NCBI RefSeq assembly: GCF_918697865.1
Contig: NZ_CAKKMV010000007.1
Location: 186,001 to 250,000, forward strand
DNA: 64,000 nt
Direction of reading: 5' to 3'
Source of the DNA: Massilia sp. Bi118
GTDB lineage: Bacteria > Pseudomonadota > Gammaproteobacteria > Burkholderiales > Burkholderiaceae_D
Each line of letters opens with the position of its first letter. Positions within the stretch are counted from its first letter, which is position 1. This document shows, piece after piece, positions 62,724 through 64,000 of the stretch. The notes under the pieces were generated by a model. That model searched no databases and was not told where the DNA came from. It was given only the letters and a program-made list of their open reading frames with translations. The position numbers and the translations under genes were made by a program.

Positions 62724-63713
62724 ATGAACATACTGCGCACCTTCCCGCTTCTGCTCCTGCTGCCGTTCCTCGCACTGGCCTGCCCACAGGCCGGTGCGGC
62801 CCAGTCCGGCGATGTCGAATGCCTGGTGCCGTCCAAACCGGGCGGCGCGATGGACGTGACCTGCAAACTGGCCCGGAAAGCCATGCAGGACAAGTCCGGC
62901 TCGCCGAAATTCAAGCTGACCTACATGCCGGGCGGGATCGGCGCGGTAGCGTGGCACACGATGGAATCGTCGCAGCGCCGCGCCGAGCCGAACACCCTGG
63001 TGGCGTTCTCCGGCGGCTCGCTGCTGAACCTGGCCCAGGGCAAGTTCGGCAAGGCCAGCGAGGACGACGTGCGCTGGGTCGCGGCGCTCGGCGCCGACTA
63101 CGGCATGATCGCGGTGCGGGCCGATTCGCCCTACCACAGCCTGGGCGAGCTGGTCGAGGCGCTCAAGCAGGATCCGCAGAAGGTCCTGATCGGCATGTCC
63201 GGCACCATCGGCAGCCAGGACTGGATGAAGATGGCGCTGCTGGCGCGCCAGGCCGGCATCGATCCGCGCAAGCTGCGCTTCGTCGCGCTCGAAGGCGGCG
63301 GCGAGGAATTCACGGCGATGCAGGCCGACTACGTGCAGGCGATTTCGGGCGACACCTCCGAAGCCGCCATGTACGCCGGCCCCGGCAAGGTGCGTGTGCT
63401 GGCGGTCCTGTCCGAACACCGGCTGCCCGGCGTGCTGGCCGCGGTCCCGACCGCGCGCGAGCAGGGCTACGACCTGGTCTGGCCGGTGATCCGCGGCGTC
63501 TGGATGGGCCCCGGCGTGCCGGATGCCGACTACCGGCGCTGGGTCGCGGCCTTCGACCGCCTGCAAGCCACGCCGGAATTCGCCGAGCTGCGCGCCCAGG
63601 CCGGGCTGTATCCCTTTTCCCTCACCGGCGACCCCTTGACCCGTTATATCAAACAGGCCGTCCTCGATTACAAACAGAAGGCCAGGCAGTTCAAGCTCGT
63701 GCGCGAGCATTGA
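62724..63713 (+). CDS. TctC/Bug-type tricarboxylate-binding protein
   Basis: A periplasmic receptor of 329 residues. The signal peptide is MNILRTFPLLLLLPFLALAC, then VECLVPSKPGGAMDVTCKLA, LTYMPGGIGAVAWHTM and LIGMSGTIGSQDWMKMA, typical of the Bug/TctC family that feeds TctAB transporters. A Cys at residue 20 near the cleavage region is not in a convincing lipobox. Starts at 62712 and 62715 are also in frame. Ligand unknown; citrate-like acids are plausible from the tctDE context. Confidence 0.88.
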   Translation: MNILRTFPLLLLLPFLALACPQAGAAQSGDVECLVPSKPGGAMDVTCKLARKAMQDKSGSPKFKLTYMPGGIGAVAWHTMESSQRRAEPNTLVAFSGGSLLNLAQGKFGKASEDDVRWVAALGADYGMIAVRADSPYHSLGELVEALKQDPQKVLIGMSGTIGSQDWMKMALLARQAGIDPRKLRFVALEGGGEEFTAMQADYVQAISGDTSEAAMYAGPGKVRVLAVLSEHRLPGVLAAVPTAREQGYDLVWPVIRGVWMGPGVPDADYRRWVAAFDRLQATPEFAELRAQAGLYPFSLTGDPLTRYIKQAVLDYKQKARQFKLVREH

Positions 63714-63751
63714 CGCCTGCGCCACCAGGTATCAACCCAAGGAGACAAGAC

Positions 63752-64000
63752 ATGCAAACCACGAAATTCATCCTGCGCGCCGCCGTCGCCACTGCCATCG
63801 CCGCGCTGTGCGCGGGCCAGGCCCTGGCCCAGGTGCCCGCCGGCTACCCGGCCGCTTACCAGCAGATCGTCGACGGCGCCAAAAAGGAAGCCAAGCTGGT
63901 GATCTACGGCGCCACCGACAGCAAGGCGGTCGCGCCGCTGGTGAAAGACTTCAATACGCTGTACCCGGGCATCACGGTCGAGTACAACGACATGAACTCG
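63752..64000 (+). CDS. Periplasmic substrate-binding protein (partial)
   Basis: The first 83 residues of a gene that runs off the window. Signal peptide MQTTKFILRAAVATAIAALC, cleavage near ALA-QV, then YQQIVDGAKKEAKLVIYGAT and LVKDFNTLYPGITVEY, the start of an ABC-type receptor of the iron(III)/polyamine-like family. AAGGAGA precedes the ATG. It probably belongs to the porin-tctC transcription unit. Confidence 0.85.
   Translation, partial: MQTTKFILRAAVATAIAALCAGQALAQVPAGYPAAYQQIVDGAKKEAKLVIYGATDSKAVAPLVKDFNTLYPGITVEYNDMNS

Overview
The window reads as a chromosomal segment of a GC-rich betaproteobacterium of the order Burkholderiales, most likely family Oxalobacteraceae and close to Massilia. 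This rests on gene order (leuC-leuD-leuB-asd-fimV-truA-trpFBA, then accD-folC-dedD-cvpA-purF, then lexA divergent from rpsF-priB-rpsR-rplI-dnaB), on protein features, and on dispersed GGGGTCAGAGCCC hairpins. It is inference from memory, not a database match. No rRNA, tRNA, CRISPR array, prophage or transposase gene was seen, and no stretch over 300 bases lacks a gene.

1-20.5 kb is mostly biosynthetic: leucine (leuCDB), aspartate semialdehyde (asd), the FimV polar hub protein, tRNA pseudouridylation (truA), tryptophan (trpFBA), fatty acid initiation (accD), folate (folC), purines (purF) and a Cys/Met PLP enzyme. A small accessory block sits between trpA and accD (DUF1648-like protein, a membrane protein broken by an in-frame TGA, a DUF6624-like exported protein, an ASCH protein). 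20.5-28 kb holds two tandem Sel1 proteins, lexA with a perfect SOS box, the rpsF-dnaB group, and a DUF47/Pit phosphate uptake pair. A secreted lipoprotein pullulanase follows (28.2-31.3 kb).

31.4-45.8 kb is the most unusual region. A GAF-GspE-type ATPase and a metallo-beta-lactamase-fold protein read leftward. A GAF-HD-GYP protein, a CHASE2 class III cyclase, a two-partner secretion pair (TpsB/TpsA) and a FecR-domain protein read rightward. TpsA ends in 14 consecutive repeats with an invariant C-x8-C spacing. The HD-GYP and TpsB promoters share a similar upstream element. Together these suggest a nucleotide-second-messenger-linked surface adhesin system.

45.9-56.1 kb reads leftward: PIN-PhoH, a Bcp peroxiredoxin, and an arn (L-Ara4N lipid A modification) operon in which the two ArnA activities are separate genes. 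56.2-64 kb carries alaA-hom, then a TctDE-like two-component pair divergent from a porin, a TctC-like receptor and the start of another periplasmic binding protein. A tandem direct repeat before the porin is a good candidate response-regulator site.

Two dispersed repeat families are inserted just downstream of stop codons: a hairpin with arms GGGGTCAGAGCCC (loci near 1.4, 1.7, 8.8 and 26.3 kb) and a 78-90 bp element with ends CGTCGTCCCCGCG (14.7, 24.7 and 51.4 kb). The second family gives spurious N-terminal extensions to folC, dnaB and the formyltransferase, so starts were trimmed.
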